Part shown: positions 15,311-24,123 of the stretch, in pieces | How the letters are laid out: every line of letters begins with the position of its first letter | Numbering within the stretch: the first letter of the stretch is position 1 | Source of the DNA: Acidimicrobiia bacterium | GTDB taxonomy: Bacteria > Acidobacteriota > Vicinamibacteria > Vicinamibacterales > SCN-69-37 | Direction of reading: 5' to 3' | DNA length: 64,000 bases | NCBI GenBank assembly: GCA_016871335.1 | Contig: VFZF01000002.1 | Coordinates: 62,001 to 126,000 of the forward strand | Translations under genes and position numbers: made by a program | Notes under the pieces: generated by a model | The model's database searches: none | Seen by the model: only the letters and a program-made list of their open reading frames with translations | What the model was told of the DNA's origin: nothing

Positions 15311-15999
15311 AATTGCCATCCGGACCGTGCGGGCTTCAGGTCGCCGGTGCCCGCATCAAGCTTCAACACCGTGCCCCCCAAGGCCTCGACAAACGCATCG
15401 TCTTCGCTGAGCGCGATCCAAGCCAGCGACCGATCATCGGCGATCGTCACCAGGCTCCGGCCGAGCTGCGCGGCGTCAGCGGGCGTCAGCGGCGCCGTAA
15501 CGTGTTCCAGGACCAGCAGCTGCGGAGACACCGCCAGCGCACGCGCCAGGTGCAGCCGCACGCGATCGGCCGGTGACAGCGACTGGACGGACGCCGACAG
15601 TCGCTCACGCCCCAGCCCGACCTCGTCGGCCAGATCGGCCACGGCCCGGCGAATTTCCTCCGGTACGGGAACAATCGAGAGCGTGAACGGCAACGCGAGA
15701 TTCGCTTCGATGGTCATCGTGTCGAGCAGCACCGCGCGTCCGGTAACCATGCCGAACAGGTCCAGCGACTCGAGCCACTCGGTATCGGTGGCGATGTCGC
15801 GGGTGTCGCGGCCCGCCACGGTGACGATCCCCTGGTCAGGAAGTGCCGCACCGGTCAGCAGGAGCGAGAACATCTCGGCGGCGTGCGCATCAAATCCCCG
15901 CAACGTCACACGCCCGCCCGGCGGCAGTTGCCACGCATTGACGCGCAATGGGCGCAGGGCCCCGAACTGTTTGCGGATCCCGGCAACCTCAATCAGCAT
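15304..15999 (-). CDS. ABC-ATPase-like protein with degenerate nucleotide motifs
   Basis: About 231 residues from ATG 15999; the longer frame to 16098 only shadows the PHP gene. The overall order is that of an ABC ATPase: MLIEVAGIRKQFG, then the Walker A position, DQGIVTVAGRDTRDI, a signature-like LSPADRVRLHLARALA, and LLVLEHVTAPLTPADA at Walker B. But Walker A reads RGFDAHAAEMFSLLLTG, with no GxxGxGK, and Walker B lacks Asp-Glu. It should not hydrolyse ATP in the normal way. No permease lies beside it. It is translation-coupled (11-base overlap) after the PHP gene. Confidence 0.75.
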   Translation of the reverse strand: MLIEVAGIRKQFGALRPLRVNAWQLPPGGRVTLRGFDAHAAEMFSLLLTGAALPDQGIVTVAGRDTRDIATDTEWLESLDLFGMVTGRAVLLDTMTIEANLALPFTLSIVPVPEEIRRAVADLADEVGLGRERLSASVQSLSPADRVRLHLARALAVSPQLLVLEHVTAPLTPADAAQLGRSLVTIADDRSLAWIALSEDDAFVEALGGTVLKLDAGTGDLKPARSGWQLW

Positions 16000-16831
16000 G
16001 GATCGCGATCCACCCCGCACGGTCCGCCAGCCGCGCGTATTCGGCGGCCGGCAGATGCACGTGGCCAAAGGCTTTTTCGCGCGTGCTGCCCACGCCATGA
16101 AAATCGGATCCCCCGGTGATGAGCAATCCGAGCGACCGGGCCATCTGCCGGTACCGCGCGGTGTCGATCGGATCGTGATCGGGGTGATACACCTCGATGG
16201 CCGGCAGTCCGGCCTCGACCAACCCGGCTATCAGATGGTCCCGCTGCGACTTGCCGGGATGCGCCAGGGATGCGACACCACCCGCGCGCGCGATCAGCGT
16301 GACCACGTCGACCGGCGACGGCCCGACACGCTCGATGAACGCGGGCTTGCCCTCACCGAGATACCGATCAAAGGCCTCGCGGATGTCCGCCACGTGCCCC
16401 GCCTTCGCCAACGCCGCGGCGGCCATCGGACGTCCCATCGCACGCCCGGCCACTCGTCCCGCGTCCTCGATCGCGTCGGCCAGATTCACGGGGACACCCA
16501 ACTGGGCCAGCCGTGTACCGATGTCGTCGAGCCGGCGCCGGCGGTCTGCGCGCTGGGTGGCCAGGAACGCCTGCAGTTCGGCATGCGCCGGGTCAAACCC
16601 GTAGCCGAGCATGTGCACATCCCGGCCGGCATCCACCGACGTGATCTCGATGCCCACGTGGCACGTCAGACCCGCCGCACGCGCCGCCGCACGGCACGCG
16701 TCCACGCCGGCCGTGGTGTCGTGATCGGTCACCGCAATGATGCGCAACCCCTTCGCGGCCGCCTGGGCGATGAGTGCCTCGGGAGTGGACCGCCCGTCGG
16801 AAGCGGTCGTGTGCATGTGGAGATCGATCAT
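15989..16831 (-). CDS. PHP-domain phosphoesterase (YciV/TrpH-like)
   Basis: 280 residues. PHP metal motifs are in order: DLHMHT at 3-8, VTDHD near 35, a Glu in GIEITS near 61, HPGKS near 193, and a closing SDFHG near 243. The arrangement matches 3',5'-nucleotide phosphatases / RNase AM-type enzymes that remove phosphates or nucleotides from RNA 5' ends. It overlaps the Fur-ferritin fusion by 4 bases and the ABC-like gene by 11. Confidence 0.9.
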   Translation of the reverse strand: MIDLHMHTTASDGRSTPEALIAQAAAKGLRIIAVTDHDTTAGVDACRAAARAAGLTCHVGIEITSVDAGRDVHMLGYGFDPAHAELQAFLATQRADRRRRLDDIGTRLAQLGVPVNLADAIEDAGRVAGRAMGRPMAAAALAKAGHVADIREAFDRYLGEGKPAFIERVGPSPVDVVTLIARAGGVASLAHPGKSQRDHLIAGLVEAGLPAIEVYHPDHDPIDTARYRQMARSLGLLITGGSDFHGVGSTREKAFGHVHLPAAEYARLADRAGWIAIHAD

Positions 16832-17775
16832 CTTCGCTTCGGGCCCGCCGCCTGACGCTCCACCAGACTGCGGTACTCGCGAATCAGCAGATCAAGGTGT
16901 TCGCGCTCCTCGTCGGCAAACTCCAGGAAGATCTGTTTGCCTTCGGATTCCTCAAATCGCTCGCCGTACCGCTTGAAGAACTTGTGTGATCCCCGCTCAC
17001 AGCGAATCCCGATCAGCAGCGCCTGCCGGTCGTCGACGCCCTTGACGAGTTCTTCGGTGCCCGCCGCAAAGATGCCGTTCGCCGCGCCCTTGAAAAACAG
17101 GAACGTCGGATGCGCTTCCAGCTCGGGATCTGCCTTGACCAGCTGCCGGTACCGGCGCTCCAGCGTCCCGAGGTGCTCTTGCTCCTCCTCGGCGAGCCGC
17201 TGGAAGACTTTCTTGCCCCGTGCATCCTTTGTGAGGGCGGCCGCGCGCGTGTAAAACTCCAGCCCGCTGCGCTCGGTCGCAATGGCAATCCGCAACGCGT
17301 CGCGCGCAAACAGGGCGTCGGTCGGCGCCGCGATGCGCTCCGGCTGCCGCCCGGCCTGGCAATCCTCGCAGGTGCCGTAGATCTGCAGCACGCTCTGCCG
17401 CGGCGAGAACCGGCGCGCCTCTGCAATCTCCTCGATCAACGCTTCGATGTCGGAGCTCAGAAACTCAAACGACTGATTGCAGGTCTTGCAGATGAGATGA
17501 AAGTGGCGCGGATGCCGGTACGAATGTTCGTAGCGGAACCGCCCTTCACCAAAGTCCACCTTCTGGGCGATTCCGGCGTCGACCATCCACTGGAGGGTGC
17601 GATAGATCGTCGCCCGGCTGATGCGCGCGTCTTCCGCGCGGATCAGTTCCACCAGCTCGTCGGCGGCCAGATGGCCCTCCTGACGCAGGAAGATTTGGAC
17701 AATGACGTCGCGTTTGCCGGAGCGGCGCCCCCCGGCGGGGCGCAGCTGCTCGACAAACTCCTTGGCGGACTGCAT
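16828..17775 (-). CDS. Fusion: Fur-family regulator plus ferritin-like (rubrerythrin-type) domain
   Basis: 315 residues from ATG 17775; a longer frame to 17862 would overlap the A-type carrier gene. Residues about 1-135 are a Fur-family repressor: winged helix (RDVIVQIFLRQEGHLAADEL, ATIYRTLQWMVDAGI), HSYRHPRHFHLICKTC with metal-binding histidines and the first CxxC, and CEDCQ as the second CxxC. Residues about 165-305 form a ferritin-like four-helix bundle with ERSGLEFYTRA, EEEQEHLGTLE, RGSHKFFKRY and DEEREHLDLL, the repeated ExxH pattern of rubrerythrins. No rubredoxin domain follows. Such a protein could sense iron or peroxide and store or reduce it in one chain; this is inference. It lies after an Fe-S carrier gene. 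Confidence 0.88.
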   Translation of the reverse strand: MQSAKEFVEQLRPAGGRRSGKRDVIVQIFLRQEGHLAADELVELIRAEDARISRATIYRTLQWMVDAGIAQKVDFGEGRFRYEHSYRHPRHFHLICKTCNQSFEFLSSDIEALIEEIAEARRFSPRQSVLQIYGTCEDCQAGRQPERIAAPTDALFARDALRIAIATERSGLEFYTRAAALTKDARGKKVFQRLAEEEQEHLGTLERRYRQLVKADPELEAHPTFLFFKGAANGIFAAGTEELVKGVDDRQALLIGIRCERGSHKFFKRYGERFEESEGKQIFLEFADEEREHLDLLIREYRSLVERQAAGPKRR

Positions 17776-17791
17776 GGACCGACCGTCCGGC

Positions 17792-18121
17792 CTACGCGCT
17801 GAACGACGAGCCGCAGCCGCAGGTGGACTTGGCGTTGGGGTTCTTGATGGTGAACCCGCCACCCATGTTGTTGTCGACGAAGTCCACTTCCGCGCCGCTC
17901 AGGTACCGGAGGCTGATGGGGTCCACTAGGAGCTTGACGCCGCTGACCTCAAACACCTGGTCGGACTCGGCATCCCCCTCGCCCTCATCGATCATCAGGC
18001 CGTACTGGAATCCCGAACACCCGCCGCCCTGCACAAACACCCGCAGCCCCGCGCCCAGGCGTCCCTCTTCCACGAGCAGCTCGGAGATGCGCGACGCCGC
18101 CGTTTCGGTCACGTTAATCAT
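17792..18121 (-). CDS. A-type Fe-S cluster carrier (IscA/ErpA family)
   Basis: 109 residues. The three family cysteines are present: GGGCSGFQYG near 34 and CGCGSSF at 101-103. It binds an Fe-S cluster or iron and passes clusters to apoproteins. The longer open frame upstream runs antisense to the aldehyde dehydrogenase and is not coding. TATAAT lies 7 bases before the ATG. It is 16 bases ahead of the Fur-ferritin fusion, which suggests a shared iron theme. IscA, ErpA and SufA cannot be told apart here. Confidence 0.94.
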   Translation of the reverse strand: MINVTETAASRISELLVEEGRLGAGLRVFVQGGGCSGFQYGLMIDEGEGDAESDQVFEVSGVKLLVDPISLRYLSGAEVDFVDNNMGGGFTIKNPNAKSTCGCGSSFSA

Positions 18122-18128
18122 GTCTTCG

Positions 18129-18134
18129 ATTATA
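18129..18134 (-). promoter_or_regulatory. -10 box of the A-type carrier (leaderless)
   Basis: Perfect TATAAT on the minus strand with 7 bases (CGAAGAC) to the ATG. Transcription would start at the ATG. No Shine-Dalgarno sequence lies between. No clear -35. Confidence 0.5.
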
Positions 18135-18164
18135 CCGGGGGGAGTCTCCAAGTAGGATCCAGGG

Positions 18165-19601
18165 ATGACCTGGCCCGTTTTGCTTGCCGGACACTGGACC
18201 ACCCTTCCGACGCCTCTGGAGGTCCGCAGCCCCTTTGACGACCGCACCGTCGCCATGACCTCGGTCGGGACCGACGCCGAGGTGGAGGTGGCGATCGCAG
18301 CGGCGGTCAGCGCCGCCCCCATCATGCGCGCCTGGCCGTCACACGCGCGGGCCCGAACGCTTCGGGCTGTCGCCCAGGCCCTCCGGGCGGACCCGGATAC
18401 CTTTGCCCTTCCGCTGTCGGATGAGGCCGGCAAGCCCCTGCGCGACGCCCGGCTCGAAGTCGAACGCGCCGCGTTCACGTTCGACACGGCCGCCGACGAA
18501 GTCGCCCACATCGGCGGCGAGGTGCTGCCGGCCGACATGATGCCGCACGGGGACGGGCGGCTGGCCCTCACGCGGCGTGTCCCCCTGGGTCCCATCGCTG
18601 CCATCACGCCGTTCAACTTCCCGCTCCTGCTCACGGCGCACAAGCTGGCTCCGGCGCTCGCCGCCGGCAATCCCGTGGTGCTCAAACCCGCCACCAAAAC
18701 GCCGCTCTCGGCCCTCGGCATCGCGCGGCTTCTGCACGACCACGGCGTGCCATCAGGCGGACTCAGTGTGCTGCCGCTCACGCGCGGAGCGGCCGACCGC
18801 CTGGTCACCGATGATCGCTTCCGCCTCCTCACGTTCACCGGGTCCGGCGCCGTGGGCTGGGACATGAAGGCCAGAGCCGGCCGCAAACGTGTGGTCCTTG
18901 AACTGGGCGGGAACGCGGGCGTCATCATTGACGCCTCGGCTGACCTCGACCTCGCCGTCCAGCGCGTGGTGGCCGGCGGTTTCACCTATGCCGGGCAGAG
19001 CTGCATCTCCGTGCAGCGCGTGTACGTGCACGAGTCAGTCGCCGACGCGTTCGCCGCCAGACTCACGGCGGCAGTGGCCGCGCTGAAGGTGGGTGACCCG
19101 CGCGACCCCGCCAACGACCTCGGCCCGATGATCACCACCGGCGACGTCGATCGCATCGACGAATGGGTCCGCGACGCCGTCGCGGACGGCGCCCGGGTGC
19201 TGACCGGCGGACACAAACTGTCCGCCTCGATGTACGCGCCCACGGTCGTGGACAACATTCCGGCGTACACGTCGCTCTGCCGCGACGAGGTGTTTGCGCC
19301 GATCGTGGGGTTGTATCGGTTTGCGAAGGTGGCAGAGGCGATCGCCGAGGTCAACAATTCGCGTTACGGACTGCAGGCGGGAATCTTCACCGAGAATCTC
19401 GGCGCTGCACTGGCCGCCTTCGATCGACTCGAGGTCGGCGGCGTGTTGATCAACGATGTTCCCACCTGGCGGATGGACTCCCTGCCCTACGGCGGCGTCA
19501 AGGACTCCGGCACGGGCCGTGAAGGCCCCCGGTGGGCGATCGAGGAAATGACCGAACTGAAGATGCTCGTGATTAACCAGCGATTGGAGCGCATGTCGTG
19601 A
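18165..19601 (+). CDS. NAD(P)-dependent aldehyde dehydrogenase
   Basis: 478 residues, the usual family length. The cofactor region has ITPFNFPLLLTAHKLAPALAAGN; FTGSGAVGW forms the Rossmann turn; ELGGNAGVII carries the general-base Glu; the catalytic Cys is in AGQSCISVQRV near residue 285; RDEVFAPIVG and NNSRYGLQAGIF close the fold. Substrate is not readable from sequence; the sequence is closer to the phosphorylated/short-chain aldehyde (GapN/lactaldehyde-like) group than to betaine aldehyde enzymes, tentatively. It is translation-coupled (GTGA overlap) to the Pgi-like gene. Confidence 0.93.
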   Translation: MTWPVLLAGHWTTLPTPLEVRSPFDDRTVAMTSVGTDAEVEVAIAAAVSAAPIMRAWPSHARARTLRAVAQALRADPDTFALPLSDEAGKPLRDARLEVERAAFTFDTAADEVAHIGGEVLPADMMPHGDGRLALTRRVPLGPIAAITPFNFPLLLTAHKLAPALAAGNPVVLKPATKTPLSALGIARLLHDHGVPSGGLSVLPLTRGAADRLVTDDRFRLLTFTGSGAVGWDMKARAGRKRVVLELGGNAGVIIDASADLDLAVQRVVAGGFTYAGQSCISVQRVYVHESVADAFAARLTAAVAALKVGDPRDPANDLGPMITTGDVDRIDEWVRDAVADGARVLTGGHKLSASMYAPTVVDNIPAYTSLCRDEVFAPIVGLYRFAKVAEAIAEVNNSRYGLQAGIFTENLGAALAAFDRLEVGGVLINDVPTWRMDSLPYGGVKDSGTGREGPRWAIEEMTELKMLVINQRLERMS

Positions 19602-21193
19602 CCGACCAGGCGGTGACAAGGCTCTGGAACAAGGACTTGTCGGTGTTCACGGTGGCATCCGATCCGGCAGTGCGGGGGGCCATCGACCATCGGCTCGGCT
19701 GGCTCACTGCGCCTGCCGCGATGCGCGCACACCTCGACGACGTCACGCGTGTTGCGCAACAGGTACAGGCTGACGGCCTCACTTCACTCTGTCTGCTCGG
19801 CATGGGCGGCAGTTCGTTGTGCGCGGAGGTCCTGCGCCAGACGCTCTCGCCCACAGCCACGCGCGCACACGTGCACGTGCTCGACACCACCGACGAACGC
19901 GCCATTCGACAGGTGTCCGACACCCTCACCCCCGCCACCACCCTCTTCATTGTCGCCAGCAAGAGCGGATCGACCATCGAGGTCACCGCGCTGGAGGCGT
20001 ACTTCCGTCAGTGGGTCGCGAACGCCGGTATCACGTCACCGGGACGGCACTTCATTGCGATCACCGATCCGGACACGTCGCTCGGTGCACATGCCGACGC
20101 ACACGGCTATCGACACACGTTCATCAATCCCGCCGACATCGGCGGACGATTCTCGGCGCTGTCGTTGTTCGGACTGGTGCCGGCCGCACTGATGGGGATC
20201 GACCCGGCGTCGCTGCTCGACTCGGCGGACACGATGGTTGGTGCCTGCCGACTTGATGGCGAGGACGCGGATGACAATGCCGGTGTGGTGCTCGGCGAAT
20301 TCATGGCGACACAGGCGATCGCCGGCCGCGACAAACTCACGTTGCTGCTGCCGGACTCGATGGCGGCCCTTGGCCTGTGGGTCGAGCAACTGGTCGCCGA
20401 GAGCACCGGCAAACTCGGCACGGGTGTGCTGCCGATCGTGGATGAACCTGCGACCTCCGACCTCGCCGAGTACGGGTCCGACCGCGCCTTTGTCCTCGTC
20501 GCCGACCTGGCTGATGCGACGGCCGTCGCACGGCGACAGACGCTGGCCGCAGCCGGCCATCCCGTGCTGCATCTGCAGAGCACGCCGGCACATCTGGGCG
20601 CGGAGTTCTTCCGGTGGGAATTCGCCACCGCCATCGCCGGCATCCTGCTCAACGTCAATCCGTTTGATGAACCCAACGTGCGCGATGCGAAGTCCCGCAC
20701 GCAGGCGCTGCTCTCCCGCGGCGAGTCGCTACCGGTGGATCCGCCACTCGTCGAGCGGCACGGTGTACTCTGGCGCTCGTATCGTCCCGATGGGGTCAAC
20801 CGCGCCGGCGGCTTCGTGGCCATCCTCGACTACATGCCGCAGGATTCCGGTCGAGAGTCCGCCGTCTCTCGTGTGCGTGCGGCCATTCGCCGCCGCACCA
20901 AAGCGGCGACGACGTATGGCGTCGGACCGAGATACCTCCACTCCACCGGGCAATTCCACAAGGGTGGCACCAACGCCGGTCTGTTCCTGCTGCTGACGGC
21001 CGTTGATGCGACGAAGACACCGGTGCCTGGAGAGGACTACACGTTCAGCCGGCTCAAACATGCGCAGGCTCTCGGCGACTACGAGGCGCTGTGTGCGAAC
21101 GGCCGGCATGTGGTGCACATGCACCTGGCCGACGCGCACGCGGATGGGTCACAGGCGCTTGAGCGGATGGTCGATGCGGCACTGGCGCGATAG
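19598..21193 (+). CDS. Glucose-6-phosphate isomerase-like protein
   Basis: 531 residues from GTG. Two SIS-type halves are visible: LCLLGMGGSSLCAEVLRQ and TTLFIVASKSGSTIEV bind the sugar phosphate, as in phosphoglucose isomerase; the C-terminal part has GPRYLHSTGQFHKGG, a Pgi active-site signature. The N-terminus lacks the usual Pgi leader and resembles the isomerase half of fused transaldolase-isomerase proteins. Reaction: glucose 6-phosphate to fructose 6-phosphate. Its start overlaps the aldehyde dehydrogenase stop by 4 bases. Confidence 0.85.
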   Translation: MTDQAVTRLWNKDLSVFTVASDPAVRGAIDHRLGWLTAPAAMRAHLDDVTRVAQQVQADGLTSLCLLGMGGSSLCAEVLRQTLSPTATRAHVHVLDTTDERAIRQVSDTLTPATTLFIVASKSGSTIEVTALEAYFRQWVANAGITSPGRHFIAITDPDTSLGAHADAHGYRHTFINPADIGGRFSALSLFGLVPAALMGIDPASLLDSADTMVGACRLDGEDADDNAGVVLGEFMATQAIAGRDKLTLLLPDSMAALGLWVEQLVAESTGKLGTGVLPIVDEPATSDLAEYGSDRAFVLVADLADATAVARRQTLAAAGHPVLHLQSTPAHLGAEFFRWEFATAIAGILLNVNPFDEPNVRDAKSRTQALLSRGESLPVDPPLVERHGVLWRSYRPDGVNRAGGFVAILDYMPQDSGRESAVSRVRAAIRRRTKAATTYGVGPRYLHSTGQFHKGGTNAGLFLLLTAVDATKTPVPGEDYTFSRLKHAQALGDYEALCANGRHVVHMHLADAHADGSQALERMVDAALAR

Positions 21194-21205
21194 CATGACG
21201 ACCCA

Positions 21206-21517
21206 ATGGCGCTGACACTCAAGGTTCCGCACACACTCACGCTCCTGTTTCTGCTGATGGCCACGGCCATGGCGGCGACCTGGGTCATTCCGCAGGGACG
21301 CTTCCAGACGGCGGCCACCGCCAGCGGACGGCAAGCCGTGGTACCAGGCACATTCGAACTGACCGCGGAGCGCACGTGGTTGACACACTGGGACCTGTTC
21401 GTCGCCGCGCCCCCCATCCCGTACGACCACTGGGTCCGCTTCTGCGCGCCGCTGCTGCTCAAGTGGCTCTTGCTCGGCGCGCTGGTCCTCGTGTCAGCAG
21501 TGATTGTGGGGTTCTGA
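21206..21517 (+). pseudogene. Internally deleted YfcC-family transporter remnant
   Basis: 103 residues. Residues 1-55 (KVPHTLTLLFLLM, TWVIPQGRFQ, GRQAVVPGTFEL) match the beginning of YfcC-family membrane proteins, which are about 480-500 residues long. Residues about 70-103 (YDHWVRFCAPLLLKWLLLGA, ending in VIVGF) match the C-terminal helix of the same family (xxWLKFxxPL...). Everything between is gone, yet the frame is intact. The product would have two membrane helices and no transport core. Its stop overlaps the GH43 start as TGATG, so it may still feed translation of that gene. Confidence 0.6.
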
Positions 21518-22545
21518 TGTCAGAGATCACGCGTCGTACATTCACACGGCAGGCTGTGGCCGCAGGCCTGGGTTTGGCCTTCAGCACACCGCTGGCCGCA
21601 CAGCGTGGCGGCAATCCCATCTTCGAGGGGTATTACGCGGATCCGGAGTCACGGGTGTTCCCGACAGGGCCCGGCGGTGACGGGAAACCGACGTACTGGA
21701 TCTATCCGACCTTCTCGGCGCCGTACAACCAGCAACTCCATCTCGATGCCTTCTCGTCGCCTGATCTCGTGACGTGGACCAAACATCCGCGCATCCTCGA
21801 TGCCGCCAACGTCACGTGGGCCAAACGTGCGATGTGGGCACCGACGATTCTCCATCGCGGCGACTGGTACTACCTGATCTTCAGCGCCAACGACATCCAG
21901 AACGACGACCAACCCGGCGGCCTCGGCGTGGCGCGCTCGCGTCGGCCGGAGGGTCCGTTCGAGGACATGCTCGGCAAGCCCCTGATCGACAAGTTCCACA
22001 ACGGGGCACAACCGATCGATCCGTACGTCTTCGAAGATCAGGACGGATCGATCTACCTGATTTACGGCGGATGGCGTCACTGCAACATCACCCGGCTGAG
22101 CGACGACCTGTCGCGAGTGGTACCGCTCGCTGATGGCACCCTCTTCAAGGCAATCACGCCTGAGGGGTACGTCGAAGGCTCGTGGATGCTGCGGAAGGAC
22201 GACAAGTACTACTTCATGTGGTCCGAAGGGGGCTGGACCGGACCGAACTATGCGGTCGCCTACGCCGTGGCCACATCACCACTCGGCCCCTTCGTGCGCG
22301 CCGGGCGCATCCTGCAGCAGGACCCGGCCGTGGCGACCGGCGCGGGCCACCACTCGGTGCTCCGTTCCCCCCGCTCCGGCAAGGACTACATCGTCTATCA
22401 CCGCCGCCCACTCGGACAGACCGACCGCAATGCGCGCGTGGTGTGCATCGACGAACTGCGGTTCTCTTCGAGCGGCGTCATTGAGCCGGTCGTGATCACG
22501 CACGAAGGCGTGGAGCGCGATCCAGCCCCCCATGACTCGTTGTGA
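21517..22545 (+). CDS. Secreted glycoside hydrolase family 43-type enzyme
   Basis: 342 residues from ATG 21517. The twin-arginine motif TRRTFTRQAVAAGLGLAF directs export by Tat. The five-bladed propeller of GH43 follows: YYADPES near residue 42 (catalytic base Asp), MWAPTILHRGDWYYLIFS, QPIDPYVFEDQDGSIYLIYGG (the pKa-setting Asp), YVEGSWMLRKDDKYYFMWSEGG (general acid Glu), and HHSVLRSPRSGKDYIVYHRR. The family cleaves arabinose or xylose side chains and links in plant polysaccharides; the exact substrate is not known. It starts inside the stop of the YfcC remnant. Confidence 0.9.
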   Translation: MSEITRRTFTRQAVAAGLGLAFSTPLAAQRGGNPIFEGYYADPESRVFPTGPGGDGKPTYWIYPTFSAPYNQQLHLDAFSSPDLVTWTKHPRILDAANVTWAKRAMWAPTILHRGDWYYLIFSANDIQNDDQPGGLGVARSRRPEGPFEDMLGKPLIDKFHNGAQPIDPYVFEDQDGSIYLIYGGWRHCNITRLSDDLSRVVPLADGTLFKAITPEGYVEGSWMLRKDDKYYFMWSEGGWTGPNYAVAYAVATSPLGPFVRAGRILQQDPAVATGAGHHSVLRSPRSGKDYIVYHRRPLGQTDRNARVVCIDELRFSSSGVIEPVVITHEGVERDPAPHDSL

Positions 22546-22551
22546 TTTCGG

Positions 22552-24078
22552 CTACCCCTTGAGCACCGACAGGCGCTTCCCGGACTCCTCTTCCACGACC
22601 TTGTGGAGGCTGTTGCCGTGCGCGTCCATCGTGACAATGGCCGGGAACTCCTTCACGCGCAGATGCCACATGGCCTCGGGCGTGCCGAACTCCAGCAACG
22701 ACACATCGTCCACGCCCTCGATGCAGCGTGCGTAGAACTGGGCGGCACCGCCGATCGCGTTGAGATACACCGCGCCGTGTTGTTTCAGGCCGGCTGACGT
22801 CTTCGCGCCCATCCCGCCCTTGCCCATGACGACGCGGATGCCGAACTTGCCGATGATGTCGGCCTGATACGGCTCCTCGCGCATGCTGGTGGTCGGACCG
22901 GCGGCGGTCACCGACCAGGTATCGCCGTCCTTCTTCACCACCGGACCGCAGTGATAGAGCACACCGCCGTTGAGATCAACCGGCGCATCGTGATGCATGA
23001 GGTGATGGTGCACCGCATCACGACCGGTGTACATCTTCCCGGAGATCAATACGACATCGCCGACCTTGAGGCTGCGGATCGTGGCTTCGTCGATCGGCGC
23101 CTGCAACACCACTTCCCGGCCCGTGCGCGGGAAGCCGCCGGCTTCGCCCGGCTTCAGCATCGGCGTCGAGGGCACTTCGGGATCGCGGTACAGCCACTTC
23201 GTGATGGCACCGGTGGTCGCGTTCACGTGCACACCGAGCCGCCGGAACGCCCAGCAGTCGTACGCCACAGAGACAAAGAAGCTCGCGGGCAGCCGGTTCA
23301 ACGCGCCGATCTTGCACCCGATGAGCGACGTCTCGCCGCCGAATCCCATCGTGCCGATCTGGAGCCCGTTCACCGTCGCCATGATCTGTGCTTCGAGTTC
23401 TGCCAGCCGCGGATCGTCGTTCACATCGTCAAGCGTCCGGAAGAGCTGCTCCTTGGCGTACTGGTACCCGGCGGTGCGATCACCGCCGATACAGACGCCG
23501 ACCGCGCCAGGGGCGCAGCCCTTGCCCTGTGCCTTCCACACCGCGTGCAGGATGCACTTGCGCACGCCCTCGAGCGAGCGGTCCGCACGGCCGAGATGGT
23601 CAAGCTCAACCGGCAGCGCATACTGCGCATTGACGTTTTCGCAACCACCACCTTTGAGCAGCAGCTTCACTTCGATGTCGTCGCGGTCCCACTGGTCGAA
23701 GTGGATCACCGGCGTGCCGGGGCCGAGGTTGTTGCCGCTGTTCTCGCCGGTGATCGAATCAACCGAATTGGGACGGAGTTTGCCGCGCTTCGTCGCTTCC
23801 GCAACGGCGTTCCGAATCTGGTCACGCACCCAGATCTGACTGACGCCCACGGGCGTGTGCACCTCAAACGTGGGCCACCCGGTGTCCTGGCACAACGGCC
23901 CCTCGCAGGATGCGGCCTGGTCGATGTTCTCCGCAATGACGGCAAGCGCCTGCGCGCCGCGTGTGCCCGGGGGTTCCTGTCCCATCGCCTGCCGCATCGC
24001 CGCCCGGACGTCCGGGGGCAGATCGGTGGCGGTGCGGGTGATGAGTTCAACGATGCTGTCGAAGAATGCGGAGGCCAT
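22552..24078 (-). CDS. fumA: Class I (Fe-S) fumarate hydratase
   Basis: 508 residues, single-chain form with alpha and beta parts fused. Marker motifs: GPLCQDTGWPTF near 60, SGNNLGPGTP, LLLKGGGCENVN, PGAVGVCIGGDR, then in the beta part GKMYTGRDAVHH, GPTTSMREEPY and GKGGMGAKTSAG. It interconverts fumarate and malate with an oxygen-sensitive [4Fe-4S] cluster. TAAACT lies 6 bases before the ATG. It is convergent with GH43 and divergent from the methyltransferase. Confidence 0.93.
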   Translation of the reverse strand: MASAFFDSIVELITRTATDLPPDVRAAMRQAMGQEPPGTRGAQALAVIAENIDQAASCEGPLCQDTGWPTFEVHTPVGVSQIWVRDQIRNAVAEATKRGKLRPNSVDSITGENSGNNLGPGTPVIHFDQWDRDDIEVKLLLKGGGCENVNAQYALPVELDHLGRADRSLEGVRKCILHAVWKAQGKGCAPGAVGVCIGGDRTAGYQYAKEQLFRTLDDVNDDPRLAELEAQIMATVNGLQIGTMGFGGETSLIGCKIGALNRLPASFFVSVAYDCWAFRRLGVHVNATTGAITKWLYRDPEVPSTPMLKPGEAGGFPRTGREVVLQAPIDEATIRSLKVGDVVLISGKMYTGRDAVHHHLMHHDAPVDLNGGVLYHCGPVVKKDGDTWSVTAAGPTTSMREEPYQADIIGKFGIRVVMGKGGMGAKTSAGLKQHGAVYLNAIGGAAQFYARCIEGVDDVSLLEFGTPEAMWHLRVKEFPAIVTMDAHGNSLHKVVEEESGKRLSVLKG

Positions 24079-24123
24079 GACGTGAGTTTACTTCGGAGCA
24101 CGCGGGCGACGTTGGTCTACGAT

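Noticed and set aside
15089-16855. Plus-strand frame of 588 residues
   Set aside because: It is antisense to the HAD, ABC-like and PHP genes; composition is Arg/Ser-rich as expected for a shadow.
22951-24123. Long plus-strand frame upstream of the methyltransferase
   Set aside because: It is antisense to fumarase and has no family signal; the high GC content makes such shadow frames common.
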